Shown one piece after another: positions 45,621 through 58,300 of a DNA stretch of 64,000 nt; position 1 is the stretch's first letter, and every line of letters begins with the position of its first letter. The notes beneath the pieces were generated by a model. That model searched no databases, had not been told where the DNA came from, and saw only the letters and a list, made by a program, of their open reading frames with translations. The DNA is from Silene latifolia (taxonomy: Eukaryota > Streptophyta > Magnoliopsida > Caryophyllales > Caryophyllaceae). Made by a program: the position numbers and the translations under genes. The stretch is from positions 3,736,001 through 3,800,000 of the forward strand of contig NC_133526.1 of NCBI RefSeq assembly GCF_048544455.1. Direction: 5' to 3'.

Positions 45621-48600
45621 ATGAGTCTCTTTGGTCTTGGAAGGTTAGGTTTTAATTGATTTAGTTATTATAATCCCTGAATTTATTTGTGTTTTATGAA
45701 TTCATATGAATATGAACTGGGTTTGTTTTAATTTGATTAGGGTTTGATGTTTTATGATTGCTTATGTTGGTAATATAGATCTATATGATTGTTATGTTAG
45801 TAATTTGATGTGATCTTCATGTATTTCTTTCGTACCGATTATTTGTTTACGTTTTATATTCTTTGTGAGAGGTGTTTTAATCGAAGTTAAATAAATAATT
45901 GAGACGGAGGGAGTATGTGTCTTGAGCTTAGATGGTATGGAATATGGACTGTTTTGGTAGATTCTTCATTTGGGTTACTGCCAGATTGTGATTATGTTGG
46001 TTGGAGAATAATCAAAGATTTGGACTTTGGTGAGATGGTTTTAAAGGGGTTAATTGCTGATAATAAGTGAATTAGTCTAAGTGAATCTTGAATTATTAGC
46101 TTATTGCCTTTTCGGGTCCGTAATGTGCTGAGGAGGGTAGGGAAATAGTGTGTAGATTAGGGAATGGAGGTTATTGCTTGAGCTCCTTGGTACTACTGAA
46201 CTCTATGCCTTAGTGATCAGGACATTATAGGCAATATAATTAGCTTGTCGAGACGGAGATGGGGGTGGGAGGAGTAACACTTTGAAGTGAGTAACCTCAG
46301 TAAGTTGCGAAGATTATTTTTGAGTAACTTCAGTTGTTGGTTGTATGGGGATTGGGGAGGGAAAAAATAAGAGTTGGACAGCTGAGTTATGAAATGTTGT
46401 CTCTTACTTGTGGTAGTTGTTTTGAGAGAAATGAAAGGTAGATGCATGGAGATTTTTATTTTGTTAAAGCACAGTTGGTAACGATGAATGTTTCTTACTC
46501 GTGTGACCATCATACGTAAGTTAGTTGTTATGATTAAGATGTTACTCCTTCAATTCCAAACATGCTCTCACCCCACAAGTTTTGTGAGAGGAGTTTAAAT
46601 TTACGAGGGCACTTGGATTTGAAGGTAGGGGAGTACTTGATTGTAACTGTTGAAATACTGTGTAAACTGTAAACGTACAAGTGAATCATTAAAAAATAGT
46701 CTTTTGAATTTTTTAGGTCTAGCTACGAATGTTGAGGCAAATGTTACTATGAAGGGAGGGGGTGCTATATCTCGGTTATATTGTAGCCATTACCTTAGTC
46801 TTAACCACTAGATTTAAAGTGTGGAGATGAGGAGAGTTCCAACTCCGTGAATTAACCTAATTCGCTCGTGATGTGGGGAAGTAAAAGCAAAAGTTGACTA
46901 AAATATCGTAGTGACAATAGATTGTGAGAAGAAATCCATGAATTTTTTTATGCTATCTCATGCACCATTGTACGGTTTGTACCCACGTGGTATGTTACTC
47001 GGTCTCACCTAGGAGTGTTGCCATGTTGGATATACGTTCCATATTTATTTTGATCGGCTAGTTTTAATCAACAAATTTGATATCAACTATGTGTAACAAA
47101 AGAGAGAAAAAAAAAATTAAAAGGAAAGAAAACAATATAAAATCAAAAGAAAAGATAAGTGAATTTGGAATTATTTTAAAAAAGATATTGAAGTGACGAA
47201 GTTATGAAAAATAAGCAAAATTTTAAGCCAAACTCCATCATCTATTTATTATCATTCCATATTGTTCTCGCCAGTAAATTAAATATTCTACTGCATGACA
47301 ATTCAGTGTCATCTTCAAACAATAATGTGGAAATGTGAAGATGCGTACGATGTTAACTGGTAGGCGTCTGTAGTTTTGTACTTAGGACTGTCCCAAAGAG
47401 AATAAAAATGGATCTCTGGGCCATTAGATGAGTTTCGTACTTTCATTAATCTACCCCTAAAAAGAGGCGAGCCCAATGTAGTTCTATGTATGTACCTGAG
47501 ATGTTCGTGAAGCATAATCTGTTATTATATTGCCGTGTATTCATCTAACGAATTATTTAACGAAAAGCTTTATATGGTTCAAAATCTGGATAGTATCAGT
47601 GGAGAAATGATCCTTGATCAATCTTTGCTAAGATTTCCTTTTGAGGTGTAAATGAAATCTGACAGCTAGTATTTTCTGGCAGGAACCAGCGAACATTTCG
47701 GCCAAAGAAGAGTGCCCCTTCTGGGAGTAAGGTTTGTTTTCATTTATATACATGGGCATTTACTCTAATCATTGTATGATTTCTTATACCCTTGTCAAGG
47801 AATTTTAACTAGAGGAATTTGTAAACAAACCGTTAAGACTGGAAAAGACTGGATTGTAAAGGGGCATTTCCATTGTACTTAAACACTTAGTGGCTATGGA
47901 AAGTTGTTACGAGGTGTGGCTGTTTTTTCTTTCCTACGCGCTCTTTGATTAACCAGAGTTGTTGCTAGTGTAGTATTTCCTATCTAACAAGTGCGATGGT
48001 TTCTTGCACAATTCTTTTTAGCAATGTGAGGTTATTTGTAGATCACCTTAATTTTAATCATGCTCTTGTTTCTAGACAACGGCATGTTGAAACCGAAAAT
48101 AAATGTTTGGAGACAACGTTAGATTGTTATATATCCCTGAACCGGCATCTTTGATTGTGTTTTCCTCTATTGGCAGGGGGCTCAATTGAGGCAGATTATT
48201 GATGCAACATTAGGCAGCGGGAATTTAAGGGAAGCTGTGCGACTTCCTCCAGGGGAGGACTTGAATGAATGGCTTGCCGTAAACAGTACATTTCTCTTTT
48301 CTAGCCTTCTCTTTCTTTCTTACCATTCTCCATATCCTCTCAGTGATCATACTTGTCTTAGGTTACACAGTTTTGACACAATTTTGTAATAATGCTTATA
48401 TTAGATGTCAGCCTCTTTGAATACAATTCCTGTTCTATCTTATTTTGACAGAAATCCCTCAAAAGGCGTAGCATATTTGACTCTCATTCTTTCGTCTATT
48501 TTCAGCTGTTGATTTCTTCAACCAGGTGAACCTGCTCTATGGTACTCTCACAGAGTTCTGTACAGCGGAGAGCTGTCCTACCATGACAGCAGGCCCCAAG

Positions 48601-49273
48601 TAATTCCCTTCAGATAAACCTTTAAGTTACTACGGAGTAGTAGTTTATATTCTTCTTATAGAAAATACACTTGTCATAATCATAATCGAATTTCAAAACC
48701 GCTTTTTTTGAGCTAGCATTGCCAAAACGTTGTTCTATGTGACCTTGATTCTTATGAGCCAGCAGGTATTAAAATTTTGGAAAGCTAGATCTTACATGAC
48801 ACATATTTTATTGTTTAATTTGACCTCTATATATACGAGACCTCAGAGAATAAATTTGATAAATGGACTTTTTTCCTAGTATCAATCGCAGATCAATCTT
48901 TGAGGAATTTTTATAACCTTTTTGATAACACAGTTAATGCTTGGAAGTTAGAATATCTTCTTTCTAAATGAGTGAATGGGAATTAAATTCGTAGAATGAG
49001 AAAAGTTACCCGTGTTGCTTGATGTTGGCATTTAGATTTGTTATAGAGAATTGCTCTACATGCTCCGTTGATGCGAAGTTGTGGTTTTATCTAGGTTATG
49101 GAGTATATTGTATACCACTATATTGATTTTATCATTTATATTTTGTGATATAATCTATTGTTGGATTTTAAGGTAAAAGTCCAGTTTCCATTCATAGCGA
49201 GGCCGAATACTCATAATTCTTTTTATCTCAAGTATGATGGTGTAAACCAAAATGGTTCACAAAACTCGGTGCA

Positions 49274-49308
<35 letters not shown>

Positions 49309-52300
49309 GTGAAGTAGGAATTATGGATGTAATTTTCAGTCTGCATCGTTCGGAAACTGTGTTGAAACAGCACATGGACAAGACTCCATACATCCAAGTG
49401 ATCCAACCATGTCAGTGTGTGTCCTTCAGAAACAGTGTCAGAAACAACACATGGATAAGACTTCATACATCCGCTCCTCGATAACTAAGGCACTAGAATA
49501 ATGATGTTGTAAGGTTTTAAGTGAAATTGTTGAGATGAATTGAGCTTCATCCCCTGCATGTAGTTAGTTTGTGGGTGAGGAGAAAGACAAAAGGGAATAT
49601 GGAGTTTATTAGTCTCAGGCGGCTATGGTACGAGGTTGTACACATCTTGCCAGCCGTAGCACCTGGATCTGTATGGGACAGTGACCAGAGTGTTTATTAT
49701 CTGAGCACCTTTTGTTTGTATCCAAGTAGGCACCTTATTTCACATGTTGACATTTGGTCTTAATTGGTGTGGTTGCACTTCCCCGTTTACTCTGGAGTAG
49801 GTCACCATGTATCCCTTGGATCTGTAATGATATAGAGGGATTTGAATAGTGTTGTTAGAAGGTAAAGGATGGATACTAGGGTAGTTCAGCTTTCAATAAG
49901 GTCCGGTGGTAGTTACTGAGGTAGTTTTGGACGAATATTTGCAAAAATAGGTTCACCTTCATGCTTATAGGATAAAATTGATCCAACAATTTTTTTTTTC
50001 TTTTAAATTGTAGGCTTGTAGCCATAAGCCCATAATATACAGAATATTTTGTTAGAATGAGTATCCTTTTTTGTTTGTAGCTTATTTGTGCAGGGGTTAA
50101 TAATTTTTTTTTCCTCGATTCACAGATAAATGTTCAGTTCCTGATTGTGTTCTTTTATATGTGTGCTGCTGTTATGGTTCCCTACTGTTTATGGGAATAG
50201 ATTTGCTTCATTCAATTTTTTGTGTAAATGTGTGTGCGTGTTATTTACCAGTTACCACAGCTCTTGCCATCCTTCAGAGCCTGTATTAAAATCTCAAGCG
50301 ATGATGTCAGAAATAAACTTACCCTTGGATTTTGTGAATTATGCTTCACAGGTATGAATATCGATGGGCTGATGGCGTGCAAATCAAGAAACCTATTGAA
50401 GTTTCTGCTCCAAAATATGTTGAATACTTGATGGATTGGATTGAATCTCAGTTGGATGATGAATCCATATTCCCTCAGAAAATTGGTAATCCTCTTTTAG
50501 CGCATTTGTCCACCAAGGGTGTGCTAGTAGTTATTGAAGTGATACATAAACCATAGAATACAAAATGTTTTCTTTGCATTCATGGGGTTTAGAGAAAGAG
50601 TCCCATTTCAATTATTCAGGGATAATTTGTGTTCGAAGACTTAGGGGGAGGATAGAGCTGGTATACTAGCCACAATGACCCTGTTTCACATGAATACTAT
50701 TTTTGTTTGATTTGGCTCTTGGTTCTGGGCGCAGGTGCTTTCGTAGATGTGGACACGACTATTTTTTTTTTTAAAAAAAAATTGACGTGTTTTGGCATAA
50801 CATGGAGTGTCTTGACAATGGTTTCGAAACATAGCCCAAACAGAATTATTATGGTGTTATTATGTATACTATATTTTTAGAAGTTAAAAGTGGATAGTAA
50901 ATGATAAGCATTGTTACTTCAAGACTCCACTATGGCTGCATGTGGACACTCTGACCTTCCAACATGACATGACACTCTAATGCCAAATTTATTGTCCCCA
51001 TTTGACTTCAGTTATCAAATTATGTTGACCTTGACCGATGTTCTCAATGTCCTCAATACACAATTTTTTAAGTGTTTATATATAAGGTCACAAAATTTAA
51101 CATGGCAAATTTTACATTTTATCTCTACATATATATGTAGAAATTAACGGTCAATGTTCACCCAAATCATATGGGGAGCGGGGACTATAAATTTGGGATG
51201 GAGGAAGTATTTCATTTGAGTGCAAAAACATGAAACATTTGAATTAACTAGATATCCGGTAGCGTTCGACATTTGAAGTAACTAATAAGTGTTGCCCAGG
51301 CAGCATTTGCCTGGTGTTATTTTATTGTTTCAACTGTTTGTCAGGTTTCCAATGTTTTTAATGTGACTTTGGGGAATTATTCATTTGTAGGGGCACCATT
51401 TCCCTCAAACTTTCGAGATGTTGTCAAGACAATCTTCAAACGGTTGTTTAGGGTTTATGCTCATATTTATCACTCGCACTTCCAGAAAATCATCAGTCTC
51501 AAGGAGGAGGCCCACTTGAATACTTGTTTCAAGCATTTCATACTATTCACCTTTGTAAGTTCCTTAACGCATTTTGTTGAAAGCTACCATGATTTAGTTT
51601 CAACTATTTATGCTCTATAATTGATATTTCTAGAACGCTGAAATTACTGTTTTCAACTTACTGGGTGTTTCTTATGTCTAATTAGGAAAATAAATATTCA
51701 TATGTTTGAAGCTCATTATAAATTGGAGTATTTTTTCAGACTTCCAAAATATGGACAACCTAAAATGTAGCTGAATTCCCATGTCTTATTAGTTGTTACT
51801 CTACCGTCAATTCATCACTCCTATTTTTACAAAGTTTTTGTTTTATTCATTTTAAAAGAGAATAACTTTGCCTATAGTAATAAAAGTACTATTCTGTCGT
51901 ATTTTAATCTTTTCTCCACTCAATATCCCAAGCAGCTGTTACATGCTTTCAAAAGTCTGCAAGTGCATTACAACTCAAGTTTTTGTAGATAATCCACACC
52001 TCTTTTGATGGAAGGGATTGTGATGTTGGACTTAGACACTTCACTAGCTTGCATGATTTTTTATCGTTTATATACAATGTGGAGAGGACTGAGGAGAAGG
52101 GGAGGGGAGGGCAGATGGTCAGATTCCTTCCAAATCGTTCCGATTTTGGAAGAAATTTTATATAGCTTGGTGAAACGAAATTGTTCATTGGCTGCTGGTT
52201 GGTCTGATATCAATATTGGCTAAGACGAACAGCAGTTCTTTTTTTTTTCCCCTCCGAATATGACTTATGAGCACTAACTTGAAGACTTGTGAATATTTGG

Positions 52301-52718
52301 CATTATTGTGAGACTCTCTCACATAATGAATTGAGTAAATGGAGCGGTCTTACAAAAATCATAGTGTGAGGCCGTTTTAGTTTTACATTTTTAATACATG
52401 CTCTTTTGAGTATCTTTGTCTTGCAAAAGAGTTGCCTTTACAACTTTATTGTTGCCTTCTAGAGCATCGTATTCTCATTACCCTTTTCTTCTCTTTTTTC
52501 TTTTCGTATGCGGCCCTCTTCGTGTTGCATTTTAATACATGCTCCTTGAAGTATCGTTGTCTTGCAAAATAGTCGCTTTCATAACTTTATTGCTGCCTCC
52601 TGGAAGATCTTATACTGGTTGCTCTTGTTTTCTGGCTTTTCTATAGGAATTTGGACTCATTGACAAGAAAGAGCTGGCTCCGCTTCAAGAACTCATAGAA
52701 TCGATTGTTCCATACTAA
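45621..52718 (+). CDS. MOB1: MOB1 kinase activator
   Basis: Seven exons: 45621-45643, 47683-47731, 48177-48285, 48506-48599, 50352-50485, 51391-51554 and 52647-52718, all with GT-AG borders and matching phases. They total 645 bases, 214 residues plus stop, the usual plant MOB1 length. The protein starts [22 protein letters not shown] and has [21 protein letters not shown], the zinc-site segments [20 protein letters not shown] and [18 protein letters not shown] (Cys/Cys, His/His), and ends [18 protein letters not shown]1 binds and activates NDR/LATS-type kinases and acts in cell division, growth and pollen and root development in plants. The exon 6/7 junction encodes ILFTFEF, where most plants have ILFTHEF. 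The ATG is set by homology, 10 bases after an AG-rich leader end. Confidence 0.96.
49276..49306. repeat. Poly(T) tract in MOB1 intron 4
   Basis: About 31 uninterrupted T, shortly followed by two related ~45-base segments (CACATGGACAAGACTCCATACATCC and a variant) about 80 bases apart. Possibly the tail of a reverse-strand retroposon, not resolved. Confidence 0.5.
52384..52640 (+). repeat. Tandem duplication in last MOB1 intron
   Basis: About 110 bases containing TTTTAATACATGCTC, GTATC.TTGTCTTGCAAAA and CAACTTTATTGTTGCC recur at about 52528-52640 after a CT-rich spacer. The second copy ends just before the 3' splice site of exon 7. Confidence 0.8.
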
Positions 52719-55354
52719 CATAGCTCTTCGTTCGTTACCCATATGCTTCGAACACAAAAATCGAACCAAATAAAGGACTTATAGGAATTGATTATAGTAG
52801 TAGATACTTTGATTATACTCTGTGTATATGCTTCAGTTTTATAGATAACCCGAATGCTCTGTTGTTTTCTGAGCCATAACAGGTTTTCTAGTTTATCCCG
52901 ACCTTTTTTTTTATCTCGTTATGAATTGAATCATGTAATTGTAAATTTACCAAGGGAGCACTTGGTGTCGTACTGTTGTGGCGTTATTATTAGCACTAGT
53001 CTATATGGCTTGAAAAGAAGTTGTTTTCAGTTTAAGACGGTCTTAAGTGAGATTTCAGCAACGTTCAAATTCTAAATTACCTTTCCGACATGTCTCCGTC
53101 TTGATATAGTTTCATGGTGGACCTACATATGATGGAGATCAGTTCTTATACTTCCTTCCAAAAGGGGAAGCTCATTCCAGATGTCTAGTGCTACTGGAAA
53201 GTAATGTCGTTCACGTCGTTTGTCATTCTCTTGATTGAACTAGTTCAATGTCTGCATACGTGGGTTTTTATAAGATTGAGATTCAGCACCAGAATTATAA
53301 AGGGTATGGTGAATCGAATTTCGGTTTAATGTTTTCGATGTTTACCTTTGTTTCGAACATCAGTTTACCGAATACTTGCCGAAACAGGTCACGTAACTTT
53401 ATCTCTGTATTTGCTCTACAAGTGCTTATTGGAAGGAGGAAATGAGAAGTTGCTCTTCATTTTTTCGTTCTATGGAGAGTATTTAGCAGGGAAAAAAATG
53501 TATTGAGTATATTTTAAGACGGTGATCCAAAGATACTACTACGGTCTACGGGTGGTCCAGACTCCAAAGTATTATACGAGTATATTTTCTAATTTTATAC
53601 TTCGTATATATATATATATATATATTTAATTATTTATGTTATAATGCATTTTTTTTACTAACTACACAAATTTCTTACTATATTTATATAAATAATTTAT
53701 AATTTTCAAACATGAGCCCTTAAATTATTTTTCTTGATTTGTGGGGTCTATAGGCATTAGGTGAGTAGTGAGTAGTTTATGAAGATCAATCACACAATTA
53801 GTTAAACTAAACCAAGGTATCTTTCTTTGATATTTTCATTAATTATTAGTAGAAGCCTTGGTATACTTGTACAAGTAACTTGTAAGACATAAATTTGGGG
53901 GAAAATGGTGGTAAACGATGTTTATGAAAAAGCAACTACGTAAAATAAATAAAAAGAATTATAATGGCTTAACTAGTATTTGTCGTGTAGAGTCGGAAGA
54001 CAAATGAATGGAGAAAATTTAATTGATTGTGAAAGGAGCATGTAGAAGAAAAGGTAGATAGCTATTCTAATGACTTGTAATATGGTACATGGTCTAACAA
54101 AATCCTATGGACTTAATAACAATTCTACCGTACTTTCTCGGTTTTATATCTCGTCTTATTTACCTTTTATATTATTTGTAATGGAATTATAAATAAATAA
54201 ATGATTAAGGGAGGAAAAATAAATTTTATTATTGAGGAGTAGATCTACACTGATTTGATTCCCACCATTTCTTCATAAATTTGTTCCAAAAAACAAAAAA
54301 CTATTTCTTCCTAAATGGAGATCACCCTCTTATTGATGGTTTAGATTTCTATTAAAACATTTGACAGCTAATTTTAGATGAAAAATAATGTATTAAAAAA
54401 TAAAAACAAATATAAATTTTAATGTCGTATTTATAGGAGAATTGAATCTCTCAATTCCTTACTTAGTATACACTACTCTAATTGTTAAGTAGTACGATAA
54501 AATCATACTACCTTAGTAGTTAGCACCTTTGTTTTTCTAATAAATACTCCCTCCAAATATATATGTTTTTCCCATTTGAAGGGAGTATATCATTTTTAGC
54601 TTTTTCTTTCAATATCTATCAATATATAACGAACAACTATTTTTTCTTTTCCTGACCTATTAAAGTATTATGTTCACCAAAATAATTTATAGACAGTTTT
54701 ATAATATTTTATTATAATACGATTTTACAATAGACTTTCTAATTACATAAAACTTGGATTCAACCGTCTTTCTCAAACCAAATTCATTGAATTTGAAGCA
54801 TTTGAGAGAGTGTATAAAGAACTAACCAACCATACATAACATAAACTAATGAAAAACACAATAAAAGACAAAAACCTAATCTCAAAAAATCCCAGTTTTC
54901 AACTAACTACTACTACTACTAACACATAAATAATAAATAAAATAATCTTAAATTCATAATCATAATTATATTATTATTTTAATATTATTATTTTTAATAG
55001 TTGAAAAATTAGATCTTGCATTCCTTTCTCTTTCTCTCTCTACACATCTTTTTACCAATTTTCTCCAATTTTCAAACCTAATATTCACATTAATCACATT
55101 CAAATTACACAAATTCATCTTCAACGATCAAAATTATCACTAAATCACTGTAAAATTCCACTGTTTTTTTTCCTAAATTGATGAATAATTGATCAATTTT
55201 CAGTTAATTTGAACAATTGATATGCGAATTATTGCGAATTTGTTGAAGAACAATTGAATCAAGAGATTGTTATTATACGATTTGAAGTATAGCAGAATTA
55301 CTAAGTAAAATTCCTCATTTTCCTTGTTTTTTGGGAAGTGAGAAGGAAAAAGTG
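52719..55354. other. Intergenic region MOB1-EDR2
   Basis: MOB1 3' UTR, AT-rich sequence with a (TA)n run at 53608-53625, and a 39-bp miniature Stowaway-like remnant at 54547-54585 (CTCCCTCC...GAAGGGAG between TA dinucleotides). From about 55016 a CT-rich leader precedes the EDR2 start codon. No other gene was seen. Confidence 0.55.
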
Positions 55355-58300
55355 ATGGCATCATCGTCATCGAATTCGAAAGTTGTGTATGAAGGTTGGA
55401 TGGTTAGGATTGGGAGAAGGAAAATCGGTCGATCTTTTATTCATATGAGATATTTTGTTCTTGAGCCTCGTCTTCTTGCTTATTATAAGCGTAAACCTCA
55501 AGATAATCAGGTTATTTTGTTGTTTCTGTTGTTATTTGTGTTGTTATTGTTGATGATGATGATTGTAGTGTGTAGTTGTTTAGTTTGTTTGTTTTTCGAC
55601 GATTTCGCGGTGTTAGTTTGATCGCTGAAGTGATGAAGTTCGGAATGATTTAGTTTTAGTGTTGATTGATTTAAGTATGTAATAATTGAGGATGATTTGA
55701 CTGTTGTTGTTGTTGTTGTTGTTGTCGAGGATGATGATCGTAGAGTTAGCGTGGTTTGTGTAGGTAGTTGCTTCATCGATTTTGTGGTGTGTGTTAGTTT
55801 GCTGATTGAAGTAATGAAGTTGAATGAGTTTATTTTTGTAGGAAGATTTAGTTTTAGTATTGAATTGATTGAAGTAGCAAATAATCGACGAGGACGATTT
55901 GATTGTTTTAGTTGTTGTTGATCGTAGAGTTACTTATTGATTTGTGTAGCTGTTAAGTTTGTTATTCAGTGATTTTGTTGTTTTGTGTAAATGAAATGCG
56001 ATGTTAGTTTGTTTGCTGATTTAGGTGGTGAAGTTTGATTATTTTTTTTTTCTGAAAAGATGATTTAGTTTTAGTCTTGATTGATTTAGATATGAAATCA
56101 TCTACGAAGATGATGTGCGAATTTTGTGATTAGATGTTTGCCGAATGAAGTGGTGAAGTTGAACGAGTTTATTTTCAAAGGATGATTTAGTTTTAGTGTT
56201 GATTGATTTGAGTGTGAGATAATCGACAAAGATGAGCGAATTTTGTGATTAGTTTGTTTGGTGAATGAAGCGATGGAGTTGAATTGGATTTTTTAAAAGG
56301 ATGATTTAGTTTTAGTGTTGATTTAAGTGTGAAGTAATCAACTAGGATGAGCGAATTTCGTGATTAGTTTGTTTGCTGAATGAAGTTATGAAGTTTGATA
56401 ATTTTTTTAAAGGATTATTTAGTTGTAGTTTTGATTTTTTTAGGTATGAAATGTTCAATAATTCGGGAAGGAAATTAGCATTTTGATCCATATCTTGATA
56501 TTGGATTAATGTGGAAGCTTATGTTGGGTGCAAGTATCAGACACGACACAGTGTGGGAGAGTTGGATACGTTAATTTGTGTAATGTTTTCGTTGTTTTGG
56601 TTAAAATGCAGTGTAGTGTCGTGTCATGTCGGACACATGACACACAACTAAATTGAAGTATCGAAGTAAGATAACCAGAAGTGGATCTATTGTTCGAATG
56701 TGGCAACTCTATGATGACGTAGTTAAGTGTTACTGTGTTAGTTGATTGGGGTATGGAATATTGTAGAACGACAAGCAGTGATAAATTTAAATTCGGGTTG
56801 TGAGATGAAAATGTTTTCTTTCGGTAATCTAAGGAGTTGTTTCTTGGAAGAGCCTTTATGTAGTGTACTAAATGATAATCTCAATCTTGTAAAAGTATTT
56901 GTGAGAGGTAAAATATTTTGGTTGGGATGTGGCCATGGCATTGGAATGAAATGAGGTAGTTGGTATAAAATGTACACAAGACCATGGAGGTAGGAGTGAG
57001 GTCTAAGGATTAGTTTAGGTGTGATTGAATTGAGGAAATAGTGACAGATGCTGATTGTTTGGGCGCGAACGCTAGACGTGGCCTGTGGGATTGTCTCAAA
57101 CTTTGAATTATTGTGTGGAAAATTTAAATAACTTGTAGTTATGCTCCGTGATAGAGTTGCTACTGGCTAGGTATGTATGTAGCAGAAATCCCAAGAATGG
57201 TAGACCTACCTGTTTCCATTTCCAATAGAGTTTTAGTGGGTTTGTTGAGTGAGAACAAAGGTAGAAAGGGGATTTCAGGAGGAACCTGTAGGTTTTCTCA
57301 ATACACTTCAGTAGGAGAGAAATATTTTCCGCAGAAAAACTAAGTGTAGAATCGAGTCCCTAACAATTTTTTTTGGTTTTATAGAGAAATGGTCTGAAAA
57401 GAGGAGGAAGAGGAGAAAATTTTCATTTATGTTTTTAAAAGAAAAGTTGGTAATTCTGAGAATAAATGAGGTTACCATTCGTACTTACCTCATGTTTCCC
57501 CTTTATACAACCAAACTATTGGGACGTAAGGAAAAGTATTTTCAAAGAAATTGGTTTCTCACTATGGAACGAGGCCTTAATAGTTAATATCATGAACTCT
57601 TGATGTGAGATTGTCAAATAAGTTGGTGGAATGTGAAGTGAAATCATAGTAGTTAGAAACATAGAGATGTGAGGATGGGACTATGGGAGTACATGTTTTT
57701 CTTCTAGTTTTAGTATTACACCACCTTCTCCGTAGAAGCTACTTTTATCGGCTGAGAGGGCGGTTTAAGATGTACACAACTCTCTTTAGTATCATTTGGG
57801 TTTCATATGCTTTTTTTGTGGAAAGTTTGTCATCAATTGACGGCTTTGCATGGTAGTGGTGGTAGTTCTACAAGTAAAGTGTGTAGCTTTTATTAAAACA
57901 CAAAGATACTAGCCTTAGTGTTTCAGTAAAATAGGTTTGCACATGATGAAGGAAGTTATTGCTTTCAGAAACAAATTTTATTTTATTTTACTTTATTTTT
58001 TTTTGGTAATTTTCTCTATTTTGAACTCCTTTTTTCTAAGGATGTTGTGGACCAACTTATATACATCATAACTATTTATGTTTTCTTGCTCAATTAGGTA
58101 CCAGTGAAGACACTTGTTATTGATGGAAATTGTAGAGTGGAGGATAGAGGCTTGAAGACTCATCATGGACATGTGAGCGTTACCTTTGATATTTTACACG
58201 GTTACTTCTTTTACTTGTTTGGAAGGATACAATCATCTTAATCCACTGTGTTCCAGACTTCCAGTGTACCAAAGTGCATAGGTTGCATTTGCATATGTCC

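Noticed and set aside
49158-49484. 108-residue ORF with poly-Phe in the MOB1 intron
   Set aside because: It translates the poly(T) tract and lies wholly inside a well-supported intron.
55507-55776. 89-residue Thr/Asn-rich minus-strand ORF
   Set aside because: It is the antisense of GTT-rich EDR2 intron 1 sequence.
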